DNA from: Roseiarcus sp036488815
Lineage (GTDB): Bacteria > Pseudomonadota > Alphaproteobacteria > Rhizobiales > Beijerinckiaceae
Direction: 5' to 3'
DNA length: 64,000 nt
Assembly: GCA_036488815.1 (NCBI GenBank)
Contig: DASXGX010000143.1
Span: 1 to 64,000, forward strand
Shown here: positions 36,790-44,796 of the stretch, in pieces
How the letters are laid out: every line of letters starts with the position of its first letter
How positions within the stretch are numbered: the first letter of the stretch is position 1
The notes under the pieces: generated by a model
Told to the model about the DNA's origin: nothing
The model's database searches: none
The model's input: the letters and a program-made list of their open reading frames with translations, nothing else
Made by a program: the position numbers and the translations under genes

Positions 36790-36863
36790 GCGGGCGTAGT
36801 TCAATGGTAGAACGGAAGCTTCCCAAGCTTCATACGAGGGTTCGATTCCCTTCGCCCGCTCCA
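36790..36863 (+). tRNA. tRNA-Gly (anticodon CCC)
   Basis: A 74-base cloverleaf with acceptor stem GCGGGCG/CGCCCGC, discriminator T and encoded CCA. The D-loop is TTCAATGGTAGAA, the anticodon stem GAAGC/GCTTC has loop TTCCCAA, and the T-arm is GAGGG-TTCGATT-CCCTT. Anticodon CCC reads GGG. The antisense frame across it is a known kind of annotation artefact and not a gene. Confidence 0.95.
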
Positions 36864-36989
36864 GTTTCCAGCACAACCATCGATCTGTCGTCGCTGGCTC
36901 CGCCCTGCATAACGCGGGCGTCGGTGGCCGGGCGACGCCCTGGGTCAAAGCGCTTGCAGTCCTCCCTGCGTCTCGACCGGGCGCGGGCA

Positions 36990-37015
36990 AAAAAAAGGCC
37001 ACCCTGAGGCGGCCT
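36990..37015 (-). terminator. Strong intrinsic terminator, probably of the RND operon
   Basis: Read on the minus strand: stem GGCCGCC/GGTGGCC (7 bp with one G-U), loop TCAG, then eight T. It lies about 190 bp past the end of the adaptor gene, the nearest minus-strand gene. A second small hairpin (GGCGT-cgaa-ACGCC) lies between, near 37049-37063. Nothing else is visible in the 36864-37205 gap. Confidence 0.85.
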
Positions 37016-37205
37016 GAGTCTAGGGAGGAAACGCCCAAGGAGGGCATACGGCGTCGAAACGCCGCGTCGACAACATATGCTGCGACGCAACAATTGCAAC
37101 GGGAAAGCGGCGTCGTCGTTACCAATTCTCGAAAACGTGATCTTTTTGCATCACTGCCGTTTCCCCTTGGGCAGTGACCACGCGCGTCTGGGTGACGTCG
37201 TTCAA

Positions 37206-38576
37206 CTATTGTTTCACGGTCACTTTCGACCCGTCGGTGAGGTCGACGGGAGCATCGAGTACGAGCCTCTCGCCGCCTTTCAGCCCATTCTTCACTTCGA
37301 CCGAAGTTCCGAGATCGCGGTAAATGTCGATCTTTTGCAGCTTGACATGGTCGCCGTCGACGACCGCAACCCGCATCCCGTGCTGATCGAAGATCAAGGC
37401 GTCGGCGGGAACGAGGACATGCGGCTCGGTTCTCGGAATGTCGAGCGCGACATTGACGAACAGGCCCGGCCGCAAGACGCCGTCGGGATTTTGCACGTCG
37501 ACCTCCGCGGTGAGCGTGCGGCTCGAATAGAGCAAAGCGACGGAGGTGCGCGCCACCTTGCCTGAGAAGGTGCGGCTAGGGATTTCGGGCGCGGTGATCT
37601 TGGCCTCCAAACCGTCGCGTACGCCCGCGGAGGAATATTGCGGCGCCCGCACGACGGTGCGCAAGACATCGTCCTCGTCCACGGTGAACATCGGCGTTCC
37701 CGACCCCATGTCGGCGTTCACGAGGTCGCCGACTTCGACGTTGCGCGCGGTGACGACGCCGTCGAAGGGAGCCACGACGTTCTCGAACGCGGTCAGCGCT
37801 TGCAACCGATCGACCGTCGCCTGCTGCGCCTTGACGTTCGCTTCCCCGACCTTGACGCCGGCTTGAGCGGTCGCCAGACCAGCCTGCTGCGATTGAACCG
37901 TCGTCTGCTGCGTCTGCTGGTTCTGAACCGTCTCGAACCCCCTTTGCGTCAGGGAGTTGGTGCGTTCCAGGTTGGTCGACTGAAGGTTGAGGCTCGCTTG
38001 CGCCTGCGTGACCTGCGCTTGCGCCTGTTGTAGGGCGGCCTGCACCTGCGCAAGCTGAGCCTTCGCCTGTGCAAGCTGCTGGTCCAGATCGGGCGCGGCG
38101 ATGCGAACGAGCAGATCGCCCTTCTTCACTCGCGACCCGATGTCGACGCGTCGATCGGAAATGTAGCCGGTCGCGCGAGCGAAGATGTTGGCTGTCTGAA
38201 AGGCTTCGGTCTGCCCCGGCAGAACCAGCTTGACGGGATCATCCTCCCGCTTCGCTGGGGCGACCCGCACCGTCGGCACGAACTGCGCGGTGTCCTGCTG
38301 GGTCTGCGCGGCTTGGCGTTTCTCTCGCCAATGCCCGTAGGCGCCCCAGCCGAGCAACGCGGCGACGACGACGAGCGCAACGACGATCGCCACCCAAGGC
38401 ACGCGCGCAGCCTGTTGGTCCCCCGGCTTTGCCTCTATTTCCGGTTCCCGCTCGGTCCGGTCCGCCGTTGGTGGGCTGTGGACTGGGGCTTGCGCCTGTC
38501 GCGCATCGGACTCCGGCCGTGGCAAGACGGACTCGTCGGACTCGAGGCGCGTCGGGTCGTCATGGCGGTCGTTCAT
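37206..38576 (-). CDS. RND efflux periplasmic adaptor (membrane fusion protein)
   Basis: A 456-residue HlyD/AcrA-type adaptor. The first 60 residues are a cytoplasmic Asp/Glu/Pro-rich tail, then comes one membrane anchor (VAIVVALVVVAALLGW). The lipoyl half begins at NIFARATGYISDRRVDIGSR. A long Gln/Ala-rich coiled-coil hairpin spans about residues 165-275 (many QA and QT repeats), and then VVAPFDGVVTARNVEVGDLV and the beta-barrel/proximal domains. Its start overlaps the RND pump stop as ATGA, so it is second in the operon. No outer-membrane channel gene follows. Confidence 0.92.
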   Translation of the reverse strand: MNDRHDDPTRLESDESVLPRPESDARQAQAPVHSPPTADRTEREPEIEAKPGDQQAARVPWVAIVVALVVVAALLGWGAYGHWREKRQAAQTQQDTAQFVPTVRVAPAKREDDPVKLVLPGQTEAFQTANIFARATGYISDRRVDIGSRVKKGDLLVRIAAPDLDQQLAQAKAQLAQVQAALQQAQAQVTQAQASLNLQSTNLERTNSLTQRGFETVQNQQTQQTTVQSQQAGLATAQAGVKVGEANVKAQQATVDRLQALTAFENVVAPFDGVVTARNVEVGDLVNADMGSGTPMFTVDEDDVLRTVVRAPQYSSAGVRDGLEAKITAPEIPSRTFSGKVARTSVALLYSSRTLTAEVDVQNPDGVLRPGLFVNVALDIPRTEPHVLVPADALIFDQHGMRVAVVDGDHVKLQKIDIYRDLGTSVEVKNGLKGGERLVLDAPVDLTDGSKVTVKQ

Positions 38577-41500
38577 AGGTAGTCCCTGACCGGCTGGAAG
38601 GTCCCTCGCCGCAAGTAGGAATAGAGGAAGGGAACGAAGACGAGCGTCGAACACGTGCCGACCGCCACGCCGCCGAGCACGGCGCGAGCGAGCGCGGCGT
38701 TTTGTTCCGATCCTTCGCCCAGCCCAATCGCCATCGGCAGCAGGCCGACGAACATCGCGCCGGCGGTCATCAACACGGGCCGCAAGCGCGTTGCCCCAGC
38801 CTTGATCGCCGCCTCCCGGGCGCCACAGCCCGAACGTTCACGCTCCTCGCGCGCAAACTGCACCAGGAGAATCGAATTCGCGCTTGCGACGCCGACGCTC
38901 ATGATGGCGCCGAACAGGGAGGGGATGGACAAGGTCGTTCCGGTGACGAAGAGGCTGCCAGCGATGCCGCAGAAGGCGAGCGGCAGCGCCGCCAGGACGA
39001 CGAACGGATCGCCCCAACTCTGGAAGTTGACCGCCATCAGCAGATAGACGGCGACCAGCGCGATGCCGAGGCCGATTTCGATATGGAAGAAGGCGCTGTC
39101 CATGTCTTCGATCTGGCCCCGCACGAAGATCTTATCCGGCGGCTCGAGCTTCTTCTGTTCGTCCGCGACAATCGCATCGATCTGCCGCCTGACGGAGCCG
39201 AGGTCGCTGTCCTGGACGCTCGCGAAGACGTCATAAGTCGGTTGCGCGTTGACGTGGCTGATGACGGTCGGCTCCGACCGGCGGGTCAACTGGGCGACGC
39301 TGGAGAGGAGGCCGAGCGCGCCCGGATTGTCGCCCGCAGGGAGCACATAGAGCGGCGTGTTGCGCAGCGCGGTGAGCGAGTCGTTGCGGTATTCCGGAGT
39401 CTGCACCCACACTTGATAGGGAATGCCGGAGCTCGGATCGCTCCAAAAACTCGGCGCCGTCTGATAGCTGCCGGCGAGCGAGATATTGAGGCCGGACGCG
39501 ATCTGCTGCTCCGTCAAGCCCAGTTCCAGCGCGAGCCTTCGATCGACGTTGGCCTGGAACAGGGGAGCGTCGGGGATCTGATGGATGTGCGCGTCAACGA
39601 CGCCGCGCGCGCCTTTCAGACGGCGCAGGATGCTTTGCGCGACCTCGAGGTCTTTATCGGGGTGGCGACCGTTCACCTGCACGTCGATCGGCGTGATGCT
39701 GCCGAAATCGAGAATCTGCGTGATGATGTCGGCCGGCTGAAAATAGAAAATGCAATCCGGGAAGCGCTCGTTCAGATCGCGCCGCAGTTGGCGCATATAG
39801 TCGGCGGTCGATGCGTGGCTCGGCTTGAGGGAGATGAGGATCTGCCCGTCGTTGTACGCGACGAACGACCCGTCGTTGAACGCGAGATTGTAGTTGCTGG
39901 CGGGAAGGCCGATGTTGTCGAGCACGACGTCGAGATCTCTGGGCGGGATAATCGCGTGGATCGCGTCCTCGATGGCCGAGAATTTTTGGGTGGCCGTCTC
40001 GATCCGCATGCCCGGCCGAGTTCTGACGTGCAGGATCATCGTGCTCGAGCTGATCTGAGGAAAGTAGTCCTGGCCGATGACGAACATCAGCCCGCCGCCG
40101 ATCAGCAGGATCAAGGCGGCCGCGGCGAGCGTCACGACCGGCCGATCGATGGCGGCATGGACCAGCACCAAGTAGTGGGCCCGAAAGCGCCCGAAAGCGC
40201 GATCGAAGCCGAGCTGGAATCGCTGGAAAAACCCGGGTTTTCCCGCGGCCTCGGAGCTGCAGCGCCTGCGCGGCCAGAAACTTCGCAACCATCGGCCGAA
40301 CCGCGAGCCTTGCGGCTCCTCTGCGCGCTCGTGCTCGGCGCCGTCTTTCTGCGCCTGGTCCTGCGCCTGGTCGGGATGGCGGTCGGCGTATTCCTTCGCC
40401 ACCAACACATCGATCAGAATGGGAACCAGCGTTCGCGAGAGGCCGTAGGAGGCGAGCATCGCGAAGACGACCGCGAGCCCTTGCGGCGTGAAGAGGTATT
40501 TCGGGGTGTCGGTCAGAAAGAAGACGGACACGAAAGCCGAGCAGATCGCGAGCGTCGAAATGAGCGCGGGCTTGGCGATTCCGGCCCCGCCTTCGACCAC
40601 CGCCTCGCGAAACGGGCGGCCCTCTTCCATCAACCGATACGAGTTTTCGATGGCGACAGTCGCGTCGTCGACGAGAATGCCAACTGCAAGCGCGAGTCCG
40701 CCGAGCGTCATGATGTTGATCGTCTCGCCGAGCGCCGTAAGCGCGACGAGCGAGGTGAGGATCGACAGCGGTATGGAGACCAGGACCACGAGCGTCGAGC
40801 GCCACGACCCGAGAAACAAGAGGATCATGCCGCCCGTCAGCGCGGCCGCGATCAAGGCTTCGCGCACCACGTCCTCGATCGCGCTGGAGACGAACACCGA
40901 CTGGTCGAACAGCGGCGTGATCTTCATGTCTTTCGGCGCCGCCGCGCGTATCTGCGGCAGAAAGTTCTTGACGTTGTTGACCACCGACAAGGTCGAGGCG
41001 GTTCCATTCTTCAAAACCGTCTCGAGCACGGCCGACTGGCGGTTTGAGCGCACGACGTTCTGTTGCGGCGGCGATCCGTCGCGCACGTAAGCCACGTCGC
41101 GGATGAGGACCGGACTGCCGTGCACGACCTTGATCGGGATCTCGTTGAACTCGGACACCGCTTGCGGCGACGCGTTGAGCTTGATGGGGTATTGCGTGTC
41201 GCCGATCTTTGCGAGGCCCGAGGGCTCGATTGGGTTCTGACCGGAGATCGCGTTGGTGACGTCGATCGGCGTGAGGCCGTAGCCGGCGAGCGCATTCAGG
41301 TCGAGATCGACCATGATTTCGCGCGGCGCTCCTCCGTAGGGCGAAGGCAGAGTCGAGCCTGGCACCTGGGTGAGGGTCTGCCGAATCCGGTACTGCGCAT
41401 AATCGTAAACCTGCGAGAGAGGTTCCGACGCGGAGGTCAGCGCCAACTGCACAACGGGAACCGACGACGCCGCGAATCGCATGATGACTGGCGGTTGAAT

Positions 41501-41869
41501 TCCGGGCGGCATCACGCCGCGAATTGAGTTCGTCGCCGCGACAACCTGCGTCACCGCGAGGTCGATCGTAACGTCTTCCTGAAAGTAGATACGCTCGATC
41601 GTCGTCCCCTGCAGCGTAGTGCTCTCCATACGCTTGATGCCGTTCACGTTGTTGGAGAGCGCGAATTCGCTGTAGGTGGTGACGCGCGACGCCATGTCGG
41701 TGGGGTCGAGGCCCGTGTAGGTCCAAACGACGACCACGACGGGGATGTCGACGTTGGGCAGCACGTCCTTGTTCGCGACCACGCTGGCGCCGATCCCGCT
41801 CAAAAGTATCAGGAACGCGAGCACGCAGAACGTGATGCGAAACTTCAGCGCAAACTTGACAAGCCCCAT
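38573..41869 (-). CDS. RND-family efflux pump, inner-membrane transporter
   Basis: A 1098-residue RND pump with 12 predicted membrane segments and two large periplasmic loops. The segment-4 proton-relay motif LAVGILVDDATVAIENSY is intact. It also shows ALTGGMILLFLGSWRSTLVV and, late, GAIMSVGVASANSILLVQFA. A hydrophilic cytoplasmic insert of about 65 residues rich in Gln, Asp and Arg separates the halves. Together with the adaptor it should expel hydrophobic compounds, with the substrate unknown. It is first in the operon, and a palindrome at 41931-41953 may regulate it. Confidence 0.93.
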   Translation of the reverse strand: MGLVKFALKFRITFCVLAFLILLSGIGASVVANKDVLPNVDIPVVVVVWTYTGLDPTDMASRVTTYSEFALSNNVNGIKRMESTTLQGTTIERIYFQEDVTIDLAVTQVVAATNSIRGVMPPGIQPPVIMRFAASSVPVVQLALTSASEPLSQVYDYAQYRIRQTLTQVPGSTLPSPYGGAPREIMVDLDLNALAGYGLTPIDVTNAISGQNPIEPSGLAKIGDTQYPIKLNASPQAVSEFNEIPIKVVHGSPVLIRDVAYVRDGSPPQQNVVRSNRQSAVLETVLKNGTASTLSVVNNVKNFLPQIRAAAPKDMKITPLFDQSVFVSSAIEDVVREALIAAALTGGMILLFLGSWRSTLVVLVSIPLSILTSLVALTALGETINIMTLGGLALAVGILVDDATVAIENSYRLMEEGRPFREAVVEGGAGIAKPALISTLAICSAFVSVFFLTDTPKYLFTPQGLAVVFAMLASYGLSRTLVPILIDVLVAKEYADRHPDQAQDQAQKDGAEHERAEEPQGSRFGRWLRSFWPRRRCSSEAAGKPGFFQRFQLGFDRAFGRFRAHYLVLVHAAIDRPVVTLAAAALILLIGGGLMFVIGQDYFPQISSSTMILHVRTRPGMRIETATQKFSAIEDAIHAIIPPRDLDVVLDNIGLPASNYNLAFNDGSFVAYNDGQILISLKPSHASTADYMRQLRRDLNERFPDCIFYFQPADIITQILDFGSITPIDVQVNGRHPDKDLEVAQSILRRLKGARGVVDAHIHQIPDAPLFQANVDRRLALELGLTEQQIASGLNISLAGSYQTAPSFWSDPSSGIPYQVWVQTPEYRNDSLTALRNTPLYVLPAGDNPGALGLLSSVAQLTRRSEPTVISHVNAQPTYDVFASVQDSDLGSVRRQIDAIVADEQKKLEPPDKIFVRGQIEDMDSAFFHIEIGLGIALVAVYLLMAVNFQSWGDPFVVLAALPLAFCGIAGSLFVTGTTLSIPSLFGAIMSVGVASANSILLVQFAREERERSGCGAREAAIKAGATRLRPVLMTAGAMFVGLLPMAIGLGEGSEQNAALARAVLGGVAVGTCSTLVFVPFLYSYLRRGTFQPVRDYL

Positions 41870-41930
41870 GCGCCGTCCTCCGGCTGAGCTAACGCGGCGC
41901 GAAAGATTTCGTTGCGTGGGGGGATTGCCG

Positions 41931-41953
41931 GATCACATCGCAATTGCGTGATC
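41931..41953. promoter_or_regulatory. Palindromic candidate operator upstream of the RND operon
   Basis: GATCAC (41931-41936) and GTGATC (41948-41953) form perfect arms around CGCAATTGCG (41939-41948), itself a perfect palindrome. It lies about 65 bp before the RND start codon. No regulator gene is adjacent, so the binder is unknown. Confidence 0.4.
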
Positions 41954-42080
41954 GCCACTTGCGTGGGCGCATTGAGCAGACGCGACCTTGCCGACAGCAC
42001 GGCGACCGGCTGTCGCATGAAGCGTAGCGTGTTTGGGGGCGGACAGCGCGCCCGCCCCCATAGAGATTACAAACGCGCGA

Positions 42081-42512
42081 TCAGGTGCGGCTCGCGGTCC
42101 ACTGGCCGCCGTACTTGAATTCGGGCGCGGCCTTCAATTGGTCCTTGGTGGCGTTCATCGTGGCGCGCCAAGTCTTGGCGTTGGCGTCATAGCGGATCAT
42201 CACCGACTCGGGCTGCACAGCGACATAGTGCGTTCCGATGCCGAGGAATCCGCCAACCGAGAGGATGTAGCCCTTCACCGACTTCGAGCTGTCGAAGGCG
42301 ACGTCCTGGATCTTGCCGATGTCGTTGTTCTGGTCGTTACGAACGTCAAGCCCGACGACATTCGAACTGAGCATGTCGCCACTATCCAGGGTGATGAAAT
42401 TCGGCGTCGCGCTCGGGGTCGGCTGTGACTTGTCTGTTGTCGGCGCGTTCTGAGCGAAAGCGGCGCCCGCTAGCGCTCCAGCCGCGAGGACGCTCATGAT
42501 AATTGTGCGCAT
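42081..42512 (-). CDS. Exported PRC-barrel domain protein
   Basis: A 143-residue protein with a Sec signal (MRTIIMSVLAAGALAGAAFA, cut after the Ala) and a PRC-barrel domain: SGDMLSSNVVGLDVRNDQNN, DIGKIQDVAFDSSKSVKGYI and LSVGGFLGIGTHYVAVQPES. The last part (WRATMNATKDQLKAAPEF) is the usual C-terminal extension of this exported subgroup. Many such genes are stress-induced in rhizobia. A perfect candidate EcfG promoter ends 34 bases before its ATG. Confidence 0.9.
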   Translation of the reverse strand: MRTIIMSVLAAGALAGAAFAQNAPTTDKSQPTPSATPNFITLDSGDMLSSNVVGLDVRNDQNNDIGKIQDVAFDSSKSVKGYILSVGGFLGIGTHYVAVQPESVMIRYDANAKTWRATMNATKDQLKAAPEFKYGGQWTASRT

Positions 42513-42546
42513 GGGTCAGCTCCTTTTGTGAACGATCCCTGTACCG

Positions 42547-42571
42547 AACGCACGCGCGGGCGGAAGGTTCC
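42547..42571 (-). promoter_or_regulatory. Candidate EcfG (general stress sigma) promoter of the PRC-barrel gene
   Basis: Read on the minus strand: GGAAC (42571-42567), 16 bases, CGTT (42550-42547). This is an exact match to the alphaproteobacterial EcfG consensus GGAAC-N16/17-CGTT, 34 nt before the start codon. Confidence 0.72.
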
Positions 42572-42620
42572 CCCAACGAAATTCGTAGGTTTTAGAAGGC
42601 CCGCGCGGCTGGGGCCGCCA

Positions 42621-42646
42621 GGAACAAATGATTTCGGGCGGGCGTT
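42621..42646 (+). promoter_or_regulatory. Candidate EcfG promoter of the Pro-rich ORF / TPP-enzyme operon
   Basis: GGAAC (42621-42625), 17 bases, CGTT (42643-42646): exact match to the EcfG consensus. It lies 46 nt before the GTG of the small Pro-rich frame and is divergent from the PRC-barrel promoter. Confidence 0.7.
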
Positions 42647-42692
42647 TCTCTCAGCGCGGGCGCTGGCTCGCGCGCAACGCCGCAGGAAAGCC

Positions 42693-42893
42693 GTGAACCA
42701 ACCGCAACAACCCTCGCCGCCGCCGGCGCCCGACGTGGTGCGTCCCCCGAGCCCGCCCGAGACGCCGCCTCCCGACGCGCCGGTCGGCGTGCCCACGCCG
42801 GAACCGGAAAGGTCCCCGTCGCCGCAGCCAAATGAAGCGCCGCCGTCGCCTCCGCCGGAAATTCCCATTCCTCCACCTACCGGCGGACCATAG
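42693..42893 (+). CDS. Small proline-rich protein
   Basis: A 66-residue frame from GTG with AGGAAAG just before it. About half of the residues are proline, in runs such as PSPPPAPDVVRPPSPPETPP and EIPIPPPTGGP, mixed with Glu, Ser and Gln. There is no signal peptide or membrane segment, and it is probably disordered. Its place between a candidate EcfG promoter and the TPP-enzyme gene (79 bp later) makes expression under stress plausible. Low-complexity GC-rich sequence can stay open by chance, so doubt remains. Confidence 0.45.
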   Translation: MNQPQQPSPPPAPDVVRPPSPPETPPPDAPVGVPTPEPERSPSPQPNEAPPSPPPEIPIPPPTGGP

Positions 42894-42971
42894 GCCGGCC
42901 CGCGCGCCAACCGAGAGCCGAACCCTGCGGCGAGCGCCTTGCCGCACGGGCTACCGCAAGGAGAAGACGCA

Positions 42972-44768
42972 ATGTCCGAGAAGGTGTCAGATTTTGTGGT
43001 CGCGCGGCTGCATGCCTGGGGCGTACGCAAGATCTTCGGCTATCCTGGCGACGGCATCAACGGCGTCTTCGGCGCTTTGAACCGGGCGGGCGGCAAGATC
43101 GAGTTCATTCAGGCGCGCCACGAGGAGATGGCCGCATTCATGGCGTCCGCCTACGCCAAATTCTCCGGCCAGCTCGGCGTTTGCATCGCGACCTCCGGGC
43201 CGGGCGCGTCGCATCTCGTCACCGGGCTTTACGACGCCCGCCTCGATCATATGCCGGTGCTCGCGATCGCCGGCCAGCAGGCGCGCGACGCCCTCGGTGG
43301 TCACTATCAGCAAGAGGTCGATCTCGTCAGCCTTTTCAAGGATGTCGCCGGCGCCTTCGTGCAGCAGGCCTCGACGGCGCCGCAGGTGCGCCATCTCGTC
43401 GACCGCGCGGTCCGCATTGCAATCAGCGAACGCCGAGTGACGGCGATCATTCTTCCCAACGACCTTCAGGAAGAAACGTACGAAGATCCGCCGCGCAAGC
43501 ACGGAACGCTGCGTTCCGGCGTCGGCTACGCGCCGCCGAGGACCGTTCCCTACGAAGCCGATTTACGGCGCGCGGCCGAGATCCTCAATGCCGGGAAAAA
43601 GCCGGCGATCCTGGTCGGCGCCGGCGCGCTCGGCGCGACGAACGAGGTGATCGCGGTCGCCGAACGTCTCGGCGGCGGCGTCGCCAAGGCGCTGCTGGGC
43701 AAGGCCGCGTTGCCCGACGATCTGCCCTATGTGACCGGCTCGATCGGTCTGCTCGGCACGAAGCCGAGCTATGACTTGATGACCGAATGCGACACGCTGC
43801 TGATGGTCGGCTCCGGCTTCCCTTACGCCGAGTTTCTGCCAAAGGAAGGTCAGGCGCGCGGCGTGCAGATCGACATCGCGCCCGACATGCTGTCGCTGCG
43901 CTATCCGATGGAGCTCAATCTCGTCGGCGACGCAAAAGAGACCTTGCGGCTGCTGCTGCCTCTCCTCGAGCCCAAGGCCGATCGCGCTTGGCGCGACGGG
44001 ATCGAAGGCAATGTGACGCGATGGTGGAAGACGCTCGAGGAGCGCGCGATGCAGCCGGCCAATCCGGTCAACCCGCAGCGCGTGACGTGGGAGCTGTCGC
44101 CGCGCCTGCCGGACGACGTCATCGTCACCAGCGATTCCGGCTCCTGCGCCAATTGGTACGCGCGCGACCTCAAGATGCGCCGCGGCATGATGGCTTCGCT
44201 GTCCGGCGGATTGGCGTCGATGGGGGCGGCTGTGCCTTACGCGATCGCGGCGAAGTTCGCGCACCCCGAACGCCCCGTCGTGGCGCTCGTCGGAGATGGC
44301 GCAATGCAGATGAACAATATGGCGGAGCTGATCACTGTCGCGAAATACTGGCGCGGATGGCGCAATAGCCGTTGGGTCGTCTGCGTGTTCAACAACGAGG
44401 ACCTCAACCAGGTGACGTGGGAGCAGCGGGTGATGGAGGGAGACCCGAAATTCGACGCGTCGCAGGACATTCCCAACGTGCCCTACCATCGCTTCGCCGA
44501 ACTGATCGGCCTGAAGGGCCTCTATGTCGATGATCCCGATCAACTGGGCTCGGCATGGGACGAGGCGCTTTCGTCCGACGTGCCCGTGGTGCTCGAGGTC
44601 AAGACCGACCCGGAGGTGCCGCCGCTGCCGCCGCACATCACGCTAGACGAGGCCAGGAAGTTCTTGCAAACCGCGATCAAGGGCGACCCTCACGAGGGCA
44701 GGGTTCTCGCCGGCATGACACGCCAGTTGCTAAGCAGTATTCTCCCCGGCGCGCATGACGGACGCTAA
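42972..44768 (+). CDS. Thiamine-diphosphate enzyme, pyruvate oxidase / acetolactate synthase-like
   Basis: A 598-residue TPP enzyme. The N-terminal domain has IFGYPGDGINGVFGALN and the activating glutamate in ARHEEMAAFMA. A central FAD/nucleotide-like domain follows (PAILVGAGALG). The C-terminal TPP motif is GDGAMQMNNMAEL...VFNNEDLNQVTWEQR. AGGAGA precedes the ATG. It resembles the pyruvate-oxidase-like group (PoxB size 572) more than biosynthetic acetolactate synthase, and it has no small subunit partner. It heads an operon with an FAD monooxygenase and a GH15 enzyme, downstream of a candidate EcfG promoter. The substrate is probably pyruvate or another 2-oxo acid. Confidence 0.88.
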   Translation: MSEKVSDFVVARLHAWGVRKIFGYPGDGINGVFGALNRAGGKIEFIQARHEEMAAFMASAYAKFSGQLGVCIATSGPGASHLVTGLYDARLDHMPVLAIAGQQARDALGGHYQQEVDLVSLFKDVAGAFVQQASTAPQVRHLVDRAVRIAISERRVTAIILPNDLQEETYEDPPRKHGTLRSGVGYAPPRTVPYEADLRRAAEILNAGKKPAILVGAGALGATNEVIAVAERLGGGVAKALLGKAALPDDLPYVTGSIGLLGTKPSYDLMTECDTLLMVGSGFPYAEFLPKEGQARGVQIDIAPDMLSLRYPMELNLVGDAKETLRLLLPLLEPKADRAWRDGIEGNVTRWWKTLEERAMQPANPVNPQRVTWELSPRLPDDVIVTSDSGSCANWYARDLKMRRGMMASLSGGLASMGAAVPYAIAAKFAHPERPVVALVGDGAMQMNNMAELITVAKYWRGWRNSRWVVCVFNNEDLNQVTWEQRVMEGDPKFDASQDIPNVPYHRFAELIGLKGLYVDDPDQLGSAWDEALSSDVPVVLEVKTDPEVPPLPPHITLDEARKFLQTAIKGDPHEGRVLAGMTRQLLSSILPGAHDGR

Positions 44769-44796
44769 CGTTTCTCAGCGCCGGGAGGCATCGACG

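Noticed and set aside
35971..37125. Long minus-strand frame across tRNA-Gly and dcd (contains KGIEPSYEAW-like sequence)
   Set aside because: It is the antisense of dcd and tRNA-Gly. This peptide is a well-known false annotation that arises wherever a tRNA of this kind is translated on the wrong strand.
38702..41047. 781-codon plus-strand frame opposite the RND pump
   Set aside because: Antisense shadow of a GC-rich gene; the minus-strand product has full RND motifs, and the plus frame has none.
42494..43030. Gly/Ser-rich minus-strand frame opposite the Pro-rich ORF
   Set aside because: It is the complement of proline codons (GGC/GGG) and overlaps both divergent stress promoters and the start of the TPP-enzyme gene.
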